Position numbers and translations under genes: made by a program. A stretch of DNA of 64,000 nucleotides. It comes from Halorubrum distributum JCM 10118 (GTDB lineage Archaea; Halobacteriota; Halobacteria; Halobacteriales; Haloferacaceae). The notes beneath the pieces are model-generated. The model was not told the DNA's origin and did no database searches. It worked only from the letters and a program-made list of their open reading frames with translations. Of this stretch, positions 44,003 through 54,581 are shown one piece after another; position 1 is the first letter of the stretch, and each line of letters starts with the position of its first letter. Location: NCBI RefSeq assembly GCF_000337335.1, contig NZ_AOJN01000023.1, forward strand, positions 93,541 to 157,540, read 5' to 3'.

Positions 44003-44830
44003 TTACCGCGCCGTCCAGCCGCCGTCCGCGGCGAGCGTCTCGCCGGTGACGAAGCTCGCCGCGTCGCTCGCGAGGAAGACGACCGGGCCGGCGATCTCCA
44101 TCGGCTCGGCGAAGCGGTCGAGCGGCGTCCGGTCCAGGATCGATTCTCGGAGCCGCTCGTTCTCCTGGAGCGTCTCCGTCAGGTCGGTCGCGACGTAGCC
44201 GGGGGCGACGGCGTTCACCCGCACGTCCGGCGCCCAGTCCATCGCCGCGCTCTTCGTCAGCCCGACCAGCCCGTGCTTCGACGCGACGTACGGATGCTGT
44301 TTCGGGAGGCCGACCTCCCCCGCCACGCTGGCGACGTTGACGACGCTCCCCTCGGCCTCCCGGAGGTGCGGGCCGGCGGCCCGGAGGGTCCGGAACGCGC
44401 CCCGCAGGTTCACGTCGAGCACGCCGTCGACCGCGTCCGACTCGACCTCGCTCGGGTCGCCGAGCGCGTCCCCCGGGTTGAACCCGGCGTTGTTGACGAG
44501 GACGTCGAGCGAGCCGAACGCCTCGACAGTCTCCTCGACGAGCGCGGCCACGTCGTCGTCGTCGGTCACGTCGGCGGTGATCCCGCGCGCCTCGACGCCC
44601 ATGTCGCGGGCCTCGTCGGCGACGGCCTCGACCTCCGCGGCCGTCCGCGCCGAGGGGACGACCGTCGCCCCCGCCGCGACCAGCCCGAGGGTGACGGCGC
44701 GCCCGATTCCGCGCCCGCCGCCGGTGACGACGGCGACCTTCCCGGAGAGGTCCGGGAGGGCGTCGCCCGGCGTCGGGGCGGCGGCGTCCGCCCCGTCTCC
44801 GTCGGCCGACGGCGCGTCGTCGCCGCTCAT
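44003..44830 (-). CDS. SDR oxidoreductase (3-oxoacyl reductase/FabG-like)
   Basis: This 275-residue SDR has an acidic start of about 28 residues. VVTGGGRGIGRAVTLGL (about 34-50) and VLVNNAGFNPGDAL near 113-126 follow. The catalytic pair is YVASKHG near 181-187, and VNAVAPGYVATDL near 201 and VTGETLAADGGWT near 263 complete the classical set. It is the last gene of the seven-gene minus-strand operon and overlaps the ligase gene by 4 bases. It could reduce or oxidise the 3- or 4-position of an acyl-CoA; the exact reaction is open. Confidence 0.88.
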   Translation of the reverse strand: MSGDDAPSADGDGADAAAPTPGDALPDLSGKVAVVTGGGRGIGRAVTLGLVAAGATVVPSARTAAEVEAVADEARDMGVEARGITADVTDDDDVAALVEETVEAFGSLDVLVNNAGFNPGDALGDPSEVESDAVDGVLDVNLRGAFRTLRAAGPHLREAEGSVVNVASVAGEVGLPKQHPYVASKHGLVGLTKSAAMDWAPDVRVNAVAPGYVATDLTETLQENERLRESILDRTPLDRFAEPMEIAGPVVFLASDAASFVTGETLAADGGWTAR

Positions 44831-46476
44831 TCGCCGCCCCCCTCGCCCGGGGCGTACGGGAGCTCCGGCTCCTCGACGGTCTCCCGCAGGGTCTTCTTGT
44901 CGAACTTCCCGGTCGCGGTCTTCGGGATCTCCTCGCGGAACCGCACGTCGTCCGGGAGCCACCAGCGCGGGAACTCCTCCTTGAGGAACGCCCGGACGGC
45001 GTCCACGTCGAGCTCGCGGCCCGCCTTCGGCACGACGAACGCCAGCGGCCGCTCCTGCCAGCGCTCGTGCGGCGCCGCGATCACGACGGCCTCGGCGACG
45101 TCGTCGTGCGCAATCAGCGCGTTCTCCAGCTCGATGCTGGAGATCCACTCGCCGCCCGACTTGATCACGTCCTTGGCGCGGTCGACGACCTCGACGTACC
45201 CGTCCTCGTCGACGGTGACGATGTCGCCGGTGCGGAGCCACCGGGCGCCGCCGTCCTCGGCCGCGACGAAGTCCGTCTCGTTGGCCTCCGGGCGGTTGTA
45301 GTACTCTCCGACAACCGTGGGGCCCCGGACGAGCAGCTCGCCGAACGCCTCGCCGTCCCAGGCGATCGGCTCGCCGTCGTCTCCGACGACCCGCATCTCC
45401 AGCCCGGGCGAGAGCAGCCCCTGTTTCGCCCGCTTGTCGAGTTCCGCCTCGCGGTCGCCGTCCGCGGTTCCGGAGGCCGGCCGCGAGACCGAGCCGATGC
45501 TCATCGTCTCGGTCATCCCCCACGCGTGTTCGATCGTCACGTCGTGTTCGTCCTCGTACCGGCGCATCACTTCCCGCGGCGCGGCGCTCCCCCCGACGAC
45601 GATGCGTTCGAGCGAGGAGAGGTCGCCGCCGTGCTCGTCCAAGTGGTCGAGCACGTCGATCCACACCGTCGGGACCCCGGCGGTGAGCGTCACGCCCTCC
45701 TCCTCGATCAGCTCGACGAGGTCGGCGGGGTCCGGGGACGGCCCCGGGTACACCTGCTTCGCGCCCGCCATCGTCACGGCGTACGGGAACTCCCAGGAGT
45801 TCACGTGGAACATCGGGACGACCGGCATCACCACGTCGTCCTCGGCGATGTCGAGCGCGGCGGGCGTCATCACCATCATCGCGTGGGCGTAGATCATCTT
45901 GTGGGTGTACTCGACGCCCTTCGGCTTCCCCGTCGTCCCGGAGGTGTAACACATCCCGGCGGGGTCGTCCTCGGAGAGCGAGGGCCACGATTCCATCGGG
46001 TCGGCGTCCGCGATCAGCTCCTCGAACGCCGACAGCGGCAGGTCCGCCTCCGTCTCCGGCACCGTATCGTCCATGACGACGACCTCGCGGACGCCGTCGA
46101 TCCGGTCCCACAGGCGGTCGAGGATCGCCACCACGTCGCGGTCGACGATCAACACGTCGTCCGCGGCGTCGTTGATGATGTACTCGACGTTGTCCTCCTG
46201 TAAGAGGAGGTTCACCGTGTGAAGCTGTGCGCCGGAGAGGGGGACCGCGTAGTACGCCTCGAGGTGTCGGTGCGTGTTCCACCCGAGCGTCCCGACGCGG
46301 TCGCCGGGATCGACGCCGAGGTCGGCGAGCGCGGTCGCGAGCCGCCGGACGCGGTCGCCGAAGTCGGCGTAGGTGTAGCGGTCGACCCCGTCGTGGGTGC
46401 GCGAGACGACCTCCGTCTCCGGGAAGAGCCGCGTCGCCCGCCAGAAGAACGGGCGGAGGGTGAGCTCCTCAGGCAT
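44827..46476 (-). CDS. acyl-CoA synthetase (AMP-binding, class I adenylate-forming)
   Basis: This 549-residue ligase has the P-loop-like YTSGTTGKPKGVEYTH near 177-192, the WGMTETMSIGSVS region near 317, TGDIVTVDEDGYVEVVDR near 423 and KSGGEWISSIELENAL near 447. The last Lys is in TATGKFDKKTLRE near 524. It activates a carboxylic acid to an acyl-CoA, likely the importer's substrate after entry. Long-chain, medium-chain or short branched acids are possible. It is translationally coupled to livF (8-base overlap) and to the SDR (4-base overlap). Confidence 0.9.
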   Translation of the reverse strand: MPEELTLRPFFWRATRLFPETEVVSRTHDGVDRYTYADFGDRVRRLATALADLGVDPGDRVGTLGWNTHRHLEAYYAVPLSGAQLHTVNLLLQEDNVEYIINDAADDVLIVDRDVVAILDRLWDRIDGVREVVVMDDTVPETEADLPLSAFEELIADADPMESWPSLSEDDPAGMCYTSGTTGKPKGVEYTHKMIYAHAMMVMTPAALDIAEDDVVMPVVPMFHVNSWEFPYAVTMAGAKQVYPGPSPDPADLVELIEEEGVTLTAGVPTVWIDVLDHLDEHGGDLSSLERIVVGGSAAPREVMRRYEDEHDVTIEHAWGMTETMSIGSVSRPASGTADGDREAELDKRAKQGLLSPGLEMRVVGDDGEPIAWDGEAFGELLVRGPTVVGEYYNRPEANETDFVAAEDGGARWLRTGDIVTVDEDGYVEVVDRAKDVIKSGGEWISSIELENALIAHDDVAEAVVIAAPHERWQERPLAFVVPKAGRELDVDAVRAFLKEEFPRWWLPDDVRFREEIPKTATGKFDKKTLRETVEEPELPYAPGEGGGE

Positions 46477-47182
46477 CGGCGCTCCCCACGGAGAGGTACG
46501 TTTCGAGGAGGTCCTCGCGGTCCCGGATCTCCGCGACGGTGCCGTCGAAGACGATCTCGCCGGTGTCCATGATGTACCCCCGCTCGGCGAGGTCGAACGC
46601 GAACTCGACGTTCTGTTCGGTCAGCAGGACGGTGACGTTCTGGTCGACGACCGTCTGGACGATCTCTCGCAAGTCGTCGACGATCACCGGCGCGAGCCCC
46701 TCGGTCGGCTCGTCGAGCAGCAGCACGTCGGGGGCCTGAACGAGCGCGCGGGCGACCGACACCATCTGCTGTTCGCCGCCGCTGAGGTTCCGCCCGTTGC
46801 TGCCGCGGAGATCGTCGAGCGCCGGGAACAGCTCGTACATCTCCTCGACCGGCCGCGGGTCGCTCGCCAGGTTGTGGGCCAGCCGGAGGTTCTCCTGAAC
46901 GGTCAGCGTGGGGAACACCCGGCGGTCCTCCGGCACGAGCGAGATTCCGCGCCCGTTGATCTCGTCGGACGACAGCCCCGCTATCTCCTCGCCGCGGTAC
47001 GTGATCGACCCCGAGCGCGGCGGCGACGCGCCGACGATCGACCGCATCGTCGTCGTCTTCCCGGCGCCGTTGCGCCCGAGCAGCGTCACCACCTCGCCCT
47101 CGTCGATCTCCAGTGAGACCCCGTGGAGCACGTGGCTGTTCCCGTAGTACGTGTCGATGTCGTCGACCGTGAGTATCGTCAT
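46469..47182 (-). CDS. livF: LIV-type ABC transporter ATP-binding protein (LivF)
   Basis: This 237-residue ATPase has Walker A GRNGAGKTT near 38-46, signature LSGGEQQM near 138-145, Walker B LLLDEP near 158-163 and an H-loop Q-type switch (LLTEQNVEFAF). It pairs with LivG to drive LIV-family import. The coupled acyl-CoA ligase suggests the importer carries a carboxylic acid and not necessarily leucine. It overlaps livG by 4 bases. Confidence 0.9.
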   Translation of the reverse strand: MTILTVDDIDTYYGNSHVLHGVSLEIDEGEVVTLLGRNGAGKTTTMRSIVGASPPRSGSITYRGEEIAGLSSDEINGRGISLVPEDRRVFPTLTVQENLRLAHNLASDPRPVEEMYELFPALDDLRGSNGRNLSGGEQQMVSVARALVQAPDVLLLDEPTEGLAPVIVDDLREIVQTVVDQNVTVLLTEQNVEFAFDLAERGYIMDTGEIVFDGTVAEIRDREDLLETYLSVGSADA

Positions 47183-47952
47183 ACGCTATCACTCCCCAGG
47201 TACGCCTCGGTCACCCGTTCGTCCGTGAGCACGTCCTCCGGCGCCCCGTCCGCGAGGATCGACCCCTCGGCGAGCACGACGATCCGGTCGGAGATATCGG
47301 TGACGACGTCCATGTTGTGTTCCGTCACGACGAACGTGGCGTCGAGGTCCGCGTCGAGCTCGCGGATCAGCGAGACGATCTCCGTGACCTCCGTCGGGTT
47401 CATCCCCGCGGTCGGCTCGTCCATCAGGAAAACGTTCGGCTCGATGGCGAGCGCCAAGGCGATCTCGACGGTCCGCTTCTCGCCGTGGCTCAGCGTGTCG
47501 CAGGGCGTGTCCGCGATGTCGGTGAGCCCGGTGAGCTCCAACAGCTCCTCAACGTCGGCCTCGACCGACTCGTCGCCGGTCGCCCGCGAGCGGAAGTCGA
47601 GCCGGGTCCCCTCGTGGCTGATCCGGGCGACCCGCACGTTCTCGCGGACGGTGAGCCCCTCGAAGATGTTCGTTATCTGGTACGAGCGCGAGAGCCCCGC
47701 CTGCGCCACCTCGTGCGGCTCCGCGTCGGTGACGTCGGCGAGCTCGTCCCCCTCTCCGCTCCGGAGCCAGATCGACCCCGACGTGGGTTCGAGCACGCCC
47801 GTCAGCAGGTTGTAGAACGTCGTCTTTCCGGCCCCGTTCGGGCCGATGATGCTGGTGATCTTGTCGTCGTCGATCTCGATGGAGACGTCGTCGACGGCGG
47901 TCAGTTGGCCGAACTGTTTGCGGAGGTCTTCGGTCTTGAGAACGGTCGTCAC
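47179..47952 (-). CDS. livG: LIV-type ABC transporter ATP-binding protein (LivG)
   Basis: This 257-residue ATPase has Walker A GPNGAGKTTFYN near 38-49, signature LSHGEKRTVEIA near 153-164 and Walker B VFLMDEPTAGMNP near 173-185. The H switch follows in VTEHNMDVV. The LSHGEKR signature and inserted loop mark it as LivG. It overlaps livM and livF by 4 bases each. Confidence 0.9.
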   Translation of the reverse strand: MTTVLKTEDLRKQFGQLTAVDDVSIEIDDDKITSIIGPNGAGKTTFYNLLTGVLEPTSGSIWLRSGEGDELADVTDAEPHEVAQAGLSRSYQITNIFEGLTVRENVRVARISHEGTRLDFRSRATGDESVEADVEELLELTGLTDIADTPCDTLSHGEKRTVEIALALAIEPNVFLMDEPTAGMNPTEVTEIVSLIRELDADLDATFVVTEHNMDVVTDISDRIVVLAEGSILADGAPEDVLTDERVTEAYLGSDSV

Positions 47953-49130
47953 GAGTTATCACCTCTGTCAGCGCGCGCGTTGTCGTCGCCCGATTCGGCT
48001 CCGTCGTCCGTCGCAGCCGTCGCCTGCCCGCCGTCGTCGCGGGCGCCGCCACCGCCACTCCCCGCGTCGTCGGCGTCTCCGTCCCCGAACAGTCGGTCGC
48101 GGAGCAGCAGGAGACCGCCGACGGCGCCCTGCTTGAAGAACAGCACGACGGCGATGAGCAGCGCGCCGAAGAACAGCTCCCAGTACGCTTCGAGCGCCGG
48201 GAAGCGGCTGATCGCCCACCGGATGTACAGGAAGATGAACGCGCCGACGATCGGGCCGTAGAAGTAGGTCGCGCCGCCGATCACGGTCGCGATGACGGCG
48301 ATCGCGCTCGTCGACCAGTGCGTGAGCCCGGGCGACGCGACGCTCGCGAGCCCCGCGCGCAACACGCCGGCGATTCCGACGACCGCCGCCGAGACGATGA
48401 ACGTCATCCACCGGTGGTGGCTGACGTCGATCCCGAGCGCGGCCGCGCGGTCGGGGCTCTCGCGGATCGCCTTACAGACGGTCCCGAACGGCGAGTTGAC
48501 GACGCGCCACACCCCGTACACCGCCGCGACCACGGTGACGGCCGAAATGGCGTAGTAGATCCGACGGCCGCCGATCCGGAGGCTGAAGCCGCCGAGGTCG
48601 ACGGTCCCGAGCAGGACGATTACCCCGTCGGTCCCGTTCGTCAGCCCCGCCGGGTCCTGGATGATGAGCGAGTAGCCCAACATCCCGAACGCGAGCGTGA
48701 TCAGCGCGAAGTATATCTCCTCCAGCCGGACGCTGAGCCACCCGACGGGCACGGCGAGGGCGACGACGAGCGCGAGGCCGACGACGCCGCCGAGGACGAA
48801 CGTGACGAGCGGCGAGATCCCGGCGCCGACGACGTCGGCGATCACCGGGCCGAGGTCCCGCAACACGATCGCGATCCCGTACGCGCCGCCCGCGTAGAAC
48901 AGGCCGTGACCGAACGACAGCAGGCCCGTGTAGCCGTACAGCAGGTTGAAGCCGAGCGCGAACAGCGCGACGACGAGGAAGTCGGTGAACAGGTACACCT
49001 GGAACGGCGGCGCGAAGGCGACGAGCACCAGCGCGACGGCGCCGAGGAGGCCCAACCGCTCGCGGGTCCACCCCTCGGCGACCGCCGAGCCGAACCGGCT
49101 GACCCGGCCGCCCGTGTCGGTCGCGCTCAT
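47949..49130 (-). CDS. livM: LIV-type ABC transporter permease (LivM)
   Basis: This 393-residue permease has about ten membrane segments. The start region TRERLGLLGAVALVLVAFAPP precedes the first helix. LSFGHGLFYAGGAYG near 70-84 and the EAA-like loop VCKAIRESPDRAAALGIDV near 214-232 are LivM features. A disordered Gly/Asp-rich C-terminus of about 50 residues is unusual for the family but common in halophiles. It overlaps livH and livG by 4 bases each. Confidence 0.9.
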   Translation of the reverse strand: MSATDTGGRVSRFGSAVAEGWTRERLGLLGAVALVLVAFAPPFQVYLFTDFLVVALFALGFNLLYGYTGLLSFGHGLFYAGGAYGIAIVLRDLGPVIADVVGAGISPLVTFVLGGVVGLALVVALAVPVGWLSVRLEEIYFALITLAFGMLGYSLIIQDPAGLTNGTDGVIVLLGTVDLGGFSLRIGGRRIYYAISAVTVVAAVYGVWRVVNSPFGTVCKAIRESPDRAAALGIDVSHHRWMTFIVSAAVVGIAGVLRAGLASVASPGLTHWSTSAIAVIATVIGGATYFYGPIVGAFIFLYIRWAISRFPALEAYWELFFGALLIAVVLFFKQGAVGGLLLLRDRLFGDGDADDAGSGGGGARDDGGQATAATDDGAESGDDNARADRGDNS

Positions 49131-50020
49131 TCGCCGATCCCCCCGAACAGGCCCTCTGGACGGATCAGCAACACGATCACCATCGCGAGGAAGGGGATCG
49201 CGATGCTGCCGGCGCTGATGAACTGCGGACCGAGGCTCTGCATCATGCCGATGAGCATCGCGCCGACGAAGGCGCCGCTCATGGACCCGAGTCCGCCGAT
49301 GACCACGACGATGAACGCGTCGATTATCACCTGGTCGCCGAGCGCCGGACTGGTCGACTGGAGCGGCGCCGAGAGCGCGCCGCCGAGCCCGGCCAACACG
49401 CTCCCGAGGAAGAAGACCCCGGTGTAGAGCCGCGGCACGTCGACGCCGAGCATGGCCGCCATCTCGCGGTCAGAGGAGGTCCCCCGGACCAGCGAGCCGA
49501 AGTACGTCCGCGTGATGAACAGCCACAGCGCGACGAGCACCCCCACGGCCAGGCCGATGACGACCAGTCGGTACGCGTTGAACGTGCTCCCGCCGAGCGT
49601 CACGGAGAAGTTGAACACGTCCGGCGGGTCGATCGAGTACGACCCCGACCCCCAGACGAACCGGACCGTCTCGTGGATCACGAGCACGAACCCGAACGTG
49701 ACGATGAGCTGGTCGAGGTCCGAGTCGACCCGGTCGTACAGCCGGCGGATCGCCGAGAACTCGATCGCGGCGCCGACGACGCCGACGGCGAGCGCGCCGA
49801 CCACGGCGGCGACCCAGAAGTTGTCGACGACGTTCGAGACGACGGCGAGGGTGACGTACGCACCGAGCATGTAGAACCCGCCGTGCGCGAAGTTGAGCAC
49901 GCCGAGCACGCCGAAGATGAGGCTCAGACCGACGGCGATCAGGAAGAGCCGACTCCCGAGGCTCAGCCCGATGACGACGTCGGCGATACCGATCAGTGGA
50001 ACGAGTGATGTGAGACTCAT
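49127..50020 (-). CDS. livH: LIV-type ABC transporter permease (LivH)
   Basis: This 297-residue permease has about eight membrane segments. LSLIFGVLGVLNFAHGGFYML near 33-53 is the LivH signature, and the cytoplasmic EAA-like loop RGTSSDREMAAMLGVDV near 175-191 contacts the ATPases. It partners LivM. It is 16 bases downstream of the binding-protein gene and overlaps livM by 4 bases. Confidence 0.9.
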   Translation of the reverse strand: MSLTSLVPLIGIADVVIGLSLGSRLFLIAVGLSLIFGVLGVLNFAHGGFYMLGAYVTLAVVSNVVDNFWVAAVVGALAVGVVGAAIEFSAIRRLYDRVDSDLDQLIVTFGFVLVIHETVRFVWGSGSYSIDPPDVFNFSVTLGGSTFNAYRLVVIGLAVGVLVALWLFITRTYFGSLVRGTSSDREMAAMLGVDVPRLYTGVFFLGSVLAGLGGALSAPLQSTSPALGDQVIIDAFIVVVIGGLGSMSGAFVGAMLIGMMQSLGPQFISAGSIAIPFLAMVIVLLIRPEGLFGGIGE

Positions 50021-50036
50021 GAGAACGGCGACGGGC

Positions 50037-51362
50037 TTAGATACCCGTCGGGAGGTCGGAGTCGCCGAGCGCGTCCGACAGCACGTCGGGACCCGCCTCG
50101 TACCGATTCACGGGGTCGAGCACGTTGCTCTCCCACTCCTCGTCGTACGTGACGGTGCCCCAGATGGACGAAACCGTCGCCTGGTTCGTCTCGGTGAACT
50201 GGTACTCGCCGACGGGGCCCGAATGCTCCATGCCGGTGAACTCGTCGACGAGCGCGTCGGGCTCCGTGCTCCCGGCCGACTCGATCGCCTCCTTGTACAG
50301 GTGGAGCGCGCGATACGCCCCCTCGGCGTTGTACGTCGGAAGGGAGCCGTACTCCTCGTAGTACGCCTCGCGGAATGAGTTGTTCGCCTCGGTGTCCGGG
50401 ACGAACGGATCGTACCGGGTGGAGGCGTACTCCCCCTCCGGGAGCGGACTGCCGTCGCTCGGCAGGTCCGTCCCCATCCCGACGCTGAACAGCGTGTGGT
50501 CGATCTGGTCGAACCAGCCCGCGCTCTCGGCCTGCCCGATGAACGTCGTGAGGTCGGCCCCCCACAGCGGCGTGAGCACCGCGTCCGGGTCGGCGTCGAG
50601 GATGGAGCTGATGAACGGCGTGTAGTCGCTCGTCGCCAGCGCCGGGAACTGCTCGGCCGTGAACTCGGCCTCGACGCCGAGCCCGTCGCAGTACGCCTGG
50701 AAGTAGTCCCAGGTCTCGTACCCGAACGCGTAGTCCGGGCCGATGGTGGCCCACTCGGTGGCGTCGAGCTCTTGGGCGGTGCGCGCGGCCCCGTAGACGT
50801 CCTGTGCGAGGCTGTTGGAGTCGCGGAACACGTACTCGTTCCCGACGGAGTCCTCGTGTTCGCCCTGCGGCGAGGTGACGAACGGGGTCGCCGCGTGCGT
50901 GATCATGAACGGCATCTGGAGCTGCGAGATCTGCGGCGCGACGGCCTGCGCGACGCCGCTGGAGTCGAGCCCGAACAGCCCGTCGACGTTGTCCTCCTGA
51001 ACGAGGCTGCGGATCTGCTGGATCGCCGTGTCGCCGCTCGCCTCGGTGTCGCGGACGAGCACCTCGACGTCTCGGCCGTCGATGCCGCCGTTGTCGTTGA
51101 TCTCCGACACCGCGAATTCGATCCCGCGCTCGGCCTCCTCGCCGTACAGCGACGCGAACCCGGAGAGGATGTACGCGGCGCCGAGCGTCACCGGGCCGCC
51201 GTCGCCGCCCCCGCCCGAACAGCCGGCGAGCGCGACCGCCGTCCCCGCGCCGGCGGCTTGGAGGAAGCGTCGCCGCCCGACCGGCGCTCTGCGTTCCGAA
51301 CTCGTCTCAGCGGCGTCGGCCCGTTTATACTTGTTTTCGGTATCGCCGTCTTCGGTTACCAT
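50037..51362 (-). CDS. LIV-type ABC transporter substrate-binding lipoprotein
   Basis: This protein of about 441 residues has a Tat signal with RRRFLQAAG near 30-38 and a lipobox ending LAGC near 49, so it is exported folded and anchored to the membrane. The mature part is a periplasmic-binding type 1 fold: VTLGAAYILSGFASLYGEEAERG near 58, DGLFGLDSSGVAQA and WATIGPDYAFGYETWDYFQ. It would capture the transported ligand outside. It heads the seven-gene operon. The ATG at 51362 is preferred because the further-upstream start lies before the palindrome at the promoter. Confidence 0.9.
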   Translation of the reverse strand: MVTEDGDTENKYKRADAAETSSERRAPVGRRRFLQAAGAGTAVALAGCSGGGGDGGPVTLGAAYILSGFASLYGEEAERGIEFAVSEINDNGGIDGRDVEVLVRDTEASGDTAIQQIRSLVQEDNVDGLFGLDSSGVAQAVAPQISQLQMPFMITHAATPFVTSPQGEHEDSVGNEYVFRDSNSLAQDVYGAARTAQELDATEWATIGPDYAFGYETWDYFQAYCDGLGVEAEFTAEQFPALATSDYTPFISSILDADPDAVLTPLWGADLTTFIGQAESAGWFDQIDHTLFSVGMGTDLPSDGSPLPEGEYASTRYDPFVPDTEANNSFREAYYEEYGSLPTYNAEGAYRALHLYKEAIESAGSTEPDALVDEFTGMEHSGPVGEYQFTETNQATVSSIWGTVTYDEEWESNVLDPVNRYEAGPDVLSDALGDSDLPTGI

Positions 51363-51372
51363 TGTTAACAAT
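51361..51372. promoter_or_regulatory. perfect palindrome ATTGTTAACAAT at the importer operon start
   Basis: The 12-base perfect palindrome overlaps the start codon of the binding-protein gene. It lies about 25-40 bases from a TATA-like ACATAAATATG (51394-51404, read on the minus strand). The position is ideal for a dimeric repressor controlling the whole operon. Confidence 0.5.
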
Positions 51373-51557
51373 CGTCCGTGAGTATCGCTCTCCACATAAA
51401 TATGCGGGTCTATGACACACGGACGTATTGGGAAATTTATGTCTCTCCCGAGATCCCCGGCCTGAACCCGAATCGGCCGGGCCGAACGCGGGGGTCGGCG
51501 GCCCGTCTTCCGGCGTGACTACTATTACAACGACTGTACAACGTTCACACACCTCTC

Positions 51558-52919
51558 ATGAACGTGGTAAACCCGGCGACCGGAGCACAGATCGAAACGT
51601 ACAACGAACACGACGCGGACGACGTCGAAGCGGCGTTAGGTCGGTCGGTGCGAGCGTTCGAGGACTGGCGGACTCGCCCGCTCCGGGACCGCGAGCGGCT
51701 CCTCGCGAACGCGGCCGACGTGCTCAGAGAGAACAAGCGGGAGTACGCCGAGACGATGACGCGGGAGATGGGGAAACCGATCTCGCAGGCGATCGGCGAG
51801 GTCGAGAAGTGCGCGTGGGTCTGCGACCACTACGCGGAGCACGCGAGCGCGTACCTCGAAGCGGACCACCACCCGAGTCCCCCGGGCTCCGCGGTCAAGA
51901 CCGAGTACGAGCCGCTCGGCCCGGTCCTCGCGGTGATGCCGTGGAACTTCCCGTTCTGGCAGGTGTTCCGCTTCGCCGCGCCGTACCTCACCGCCGGGAA
52001 CGTGGGAATCCTCAAGCACGCGTCGAACGTGCCCGGATGCGCGCTCGCGATCGAGGAGGTGTTCCGCGAGGCCGGATACCCCGACGACGTCTTCCAGTCG
52101 CTTTTGATCCCCTCGGACCTCGTCGACGGTCTCCTGACGGACGACCGGGTCCGGGCCGCGACGCTGACCGGGAGCGGGCCGGCCGGGCGCGCGGTCGCCG
52201 CGAGCGCCGGCGAACAGCTCAAAAAGACCGTCCTCGAACTCGGCGGGAGCGACCCGTTCCTCGTCCTCGACGACGCCGACGTCTCGGCCGCGGCCGAGAC
52301 GGGCGCCTGGGCGCGGAACCTGAACGGGGGGCAGTCGTGTATCGCCGCGAAGCGCTTCGTCGTCCACACGGACGTGTACGACGCGTTCCTCGACGCGCTG
52401 GTCGACGAGATCGACGCCCTCGTCGTCGGTGACCCGACCGACGAGGCGACCGACGTCGGGCCGCAGGCGCGGGAGGACCTCATGGAGTCGCTCCACGAGC
52501 AGGTGACGGCGAGCGTCGACGCGGGCGCGACGCTCGTGACCGGCGGCGAGCCGCTCGACCGGGCGGGGGCGTTTTACCCGCCGACCGTCCTGACCGACGT
52601 CCCCGATGGCTGCCCCGTCGACACCGAGGAGACGTTCGGGCCGGTGGCCACGGTGTACGAGGTCGACGACGAGGAAGCGGCGATCGCCACGGCCAACGAC
52701 ACCGAGTTCGGGCTCGGCGCGAGCGTCTGGACCGAGGACCGCGACCGCGGCGAGCGCGTGGCGAGCCGCATCGACGCGGGCTGCGTGTACGTGAACCAGC
52801 TCGTCAAGTCCGACCCGCGGGTCCCCTTCGGCGGCGTCAAGGACTCGGGCTACGGCCGGGAGCTCTCCGAGGCCGGGATCAAGGAGTTCGTCAACCGCAA
52901 GACCGTCTGGGTCGAGTGA
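51558..52919 (+). CDS. NAD(P)-dependent aldehyde dehydrogenase (succinate-semialdehyde type)
   Basis: This 453-residue enzyme has VMPWNFPFWQVFRFAAP near 125-141, TGSGPAGRAVAAS near 204-216 and the catalytic Glu in VLELGGSDPF near 227-236. The catalytic Cys is in GGQSCIAAKRF near 258-268. PFGGVKDSGYGRE near 422-434 matches the succinate-semialdehyde/aldehyde dehydrogenase group. It would oxidise an aldehyde from the same catabolic route or from GABA. It is divergent from the importer operon, with a 195-base shared region. Confidence 0.87.
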   Translation: MNVVNPATGAQIETYNEHDADDVEAALGRSVRAFEDWRTRPLRDRERLLANAADVLRENKREYAETMTREMGKPISQAIGEVEKCAWVCDHYAEHASAYLEADHHPSPPGSAVKTEYEPLGPVLAVMPWNFPFWQVFRFAAPYLTAGNVGILKHASNVPGCALAIEEVFREAGYPDDVFQSLLIPSDLVDGLLTDDRVRAATLTGSGPAGRAVAASAGEQLKKTVLELGGSDPFLVLDDADVSAAAETGAWARNLNGGQSCIAAKRFVVHTDVYDAFLDALVDEIDALVVGDPTDEATDVGPQAREDLMESLHEQVTASVDAGATLVTGGEPLDRAGAFYPPTVLTDVPDGCPVDTEETFGPVATVYEVDDEEAAIATANDTEFGLGASVWTEDRDRGERVASRIDAGCVYVNQLVKSDPRVPFGGVKDSGYGRELSEAGIKEFVNRKTVWVE

Positions 52920-52961
52920 CCCCATCGAAGGGTAGTTACCCCCTGGGCGGCACGCTGGGGT

Positions 52962-54479
<1,518 letters not shown>

Positions 54480-54550
54480 CTTGGCGCCGTCCGCGCCCGT
54501 CAGTTAAATAAACGATAAACTTCGGATCGATTTTCGCTCGTTCCACGGCG

Positions 54551-54558
54551 TTTTAATA
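54551..54558 (+). promoter_or_regulatory. TATA box of the thiolase gene
   Basis: TTTTAATA lies about 24-31 bases before the thiolase ATG, consistent with a leaderless message separate from gpmI. Confidence 0.55.
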
Positions 54559-54581
54559 CGCCGACTCACCTGTTATCTTTC

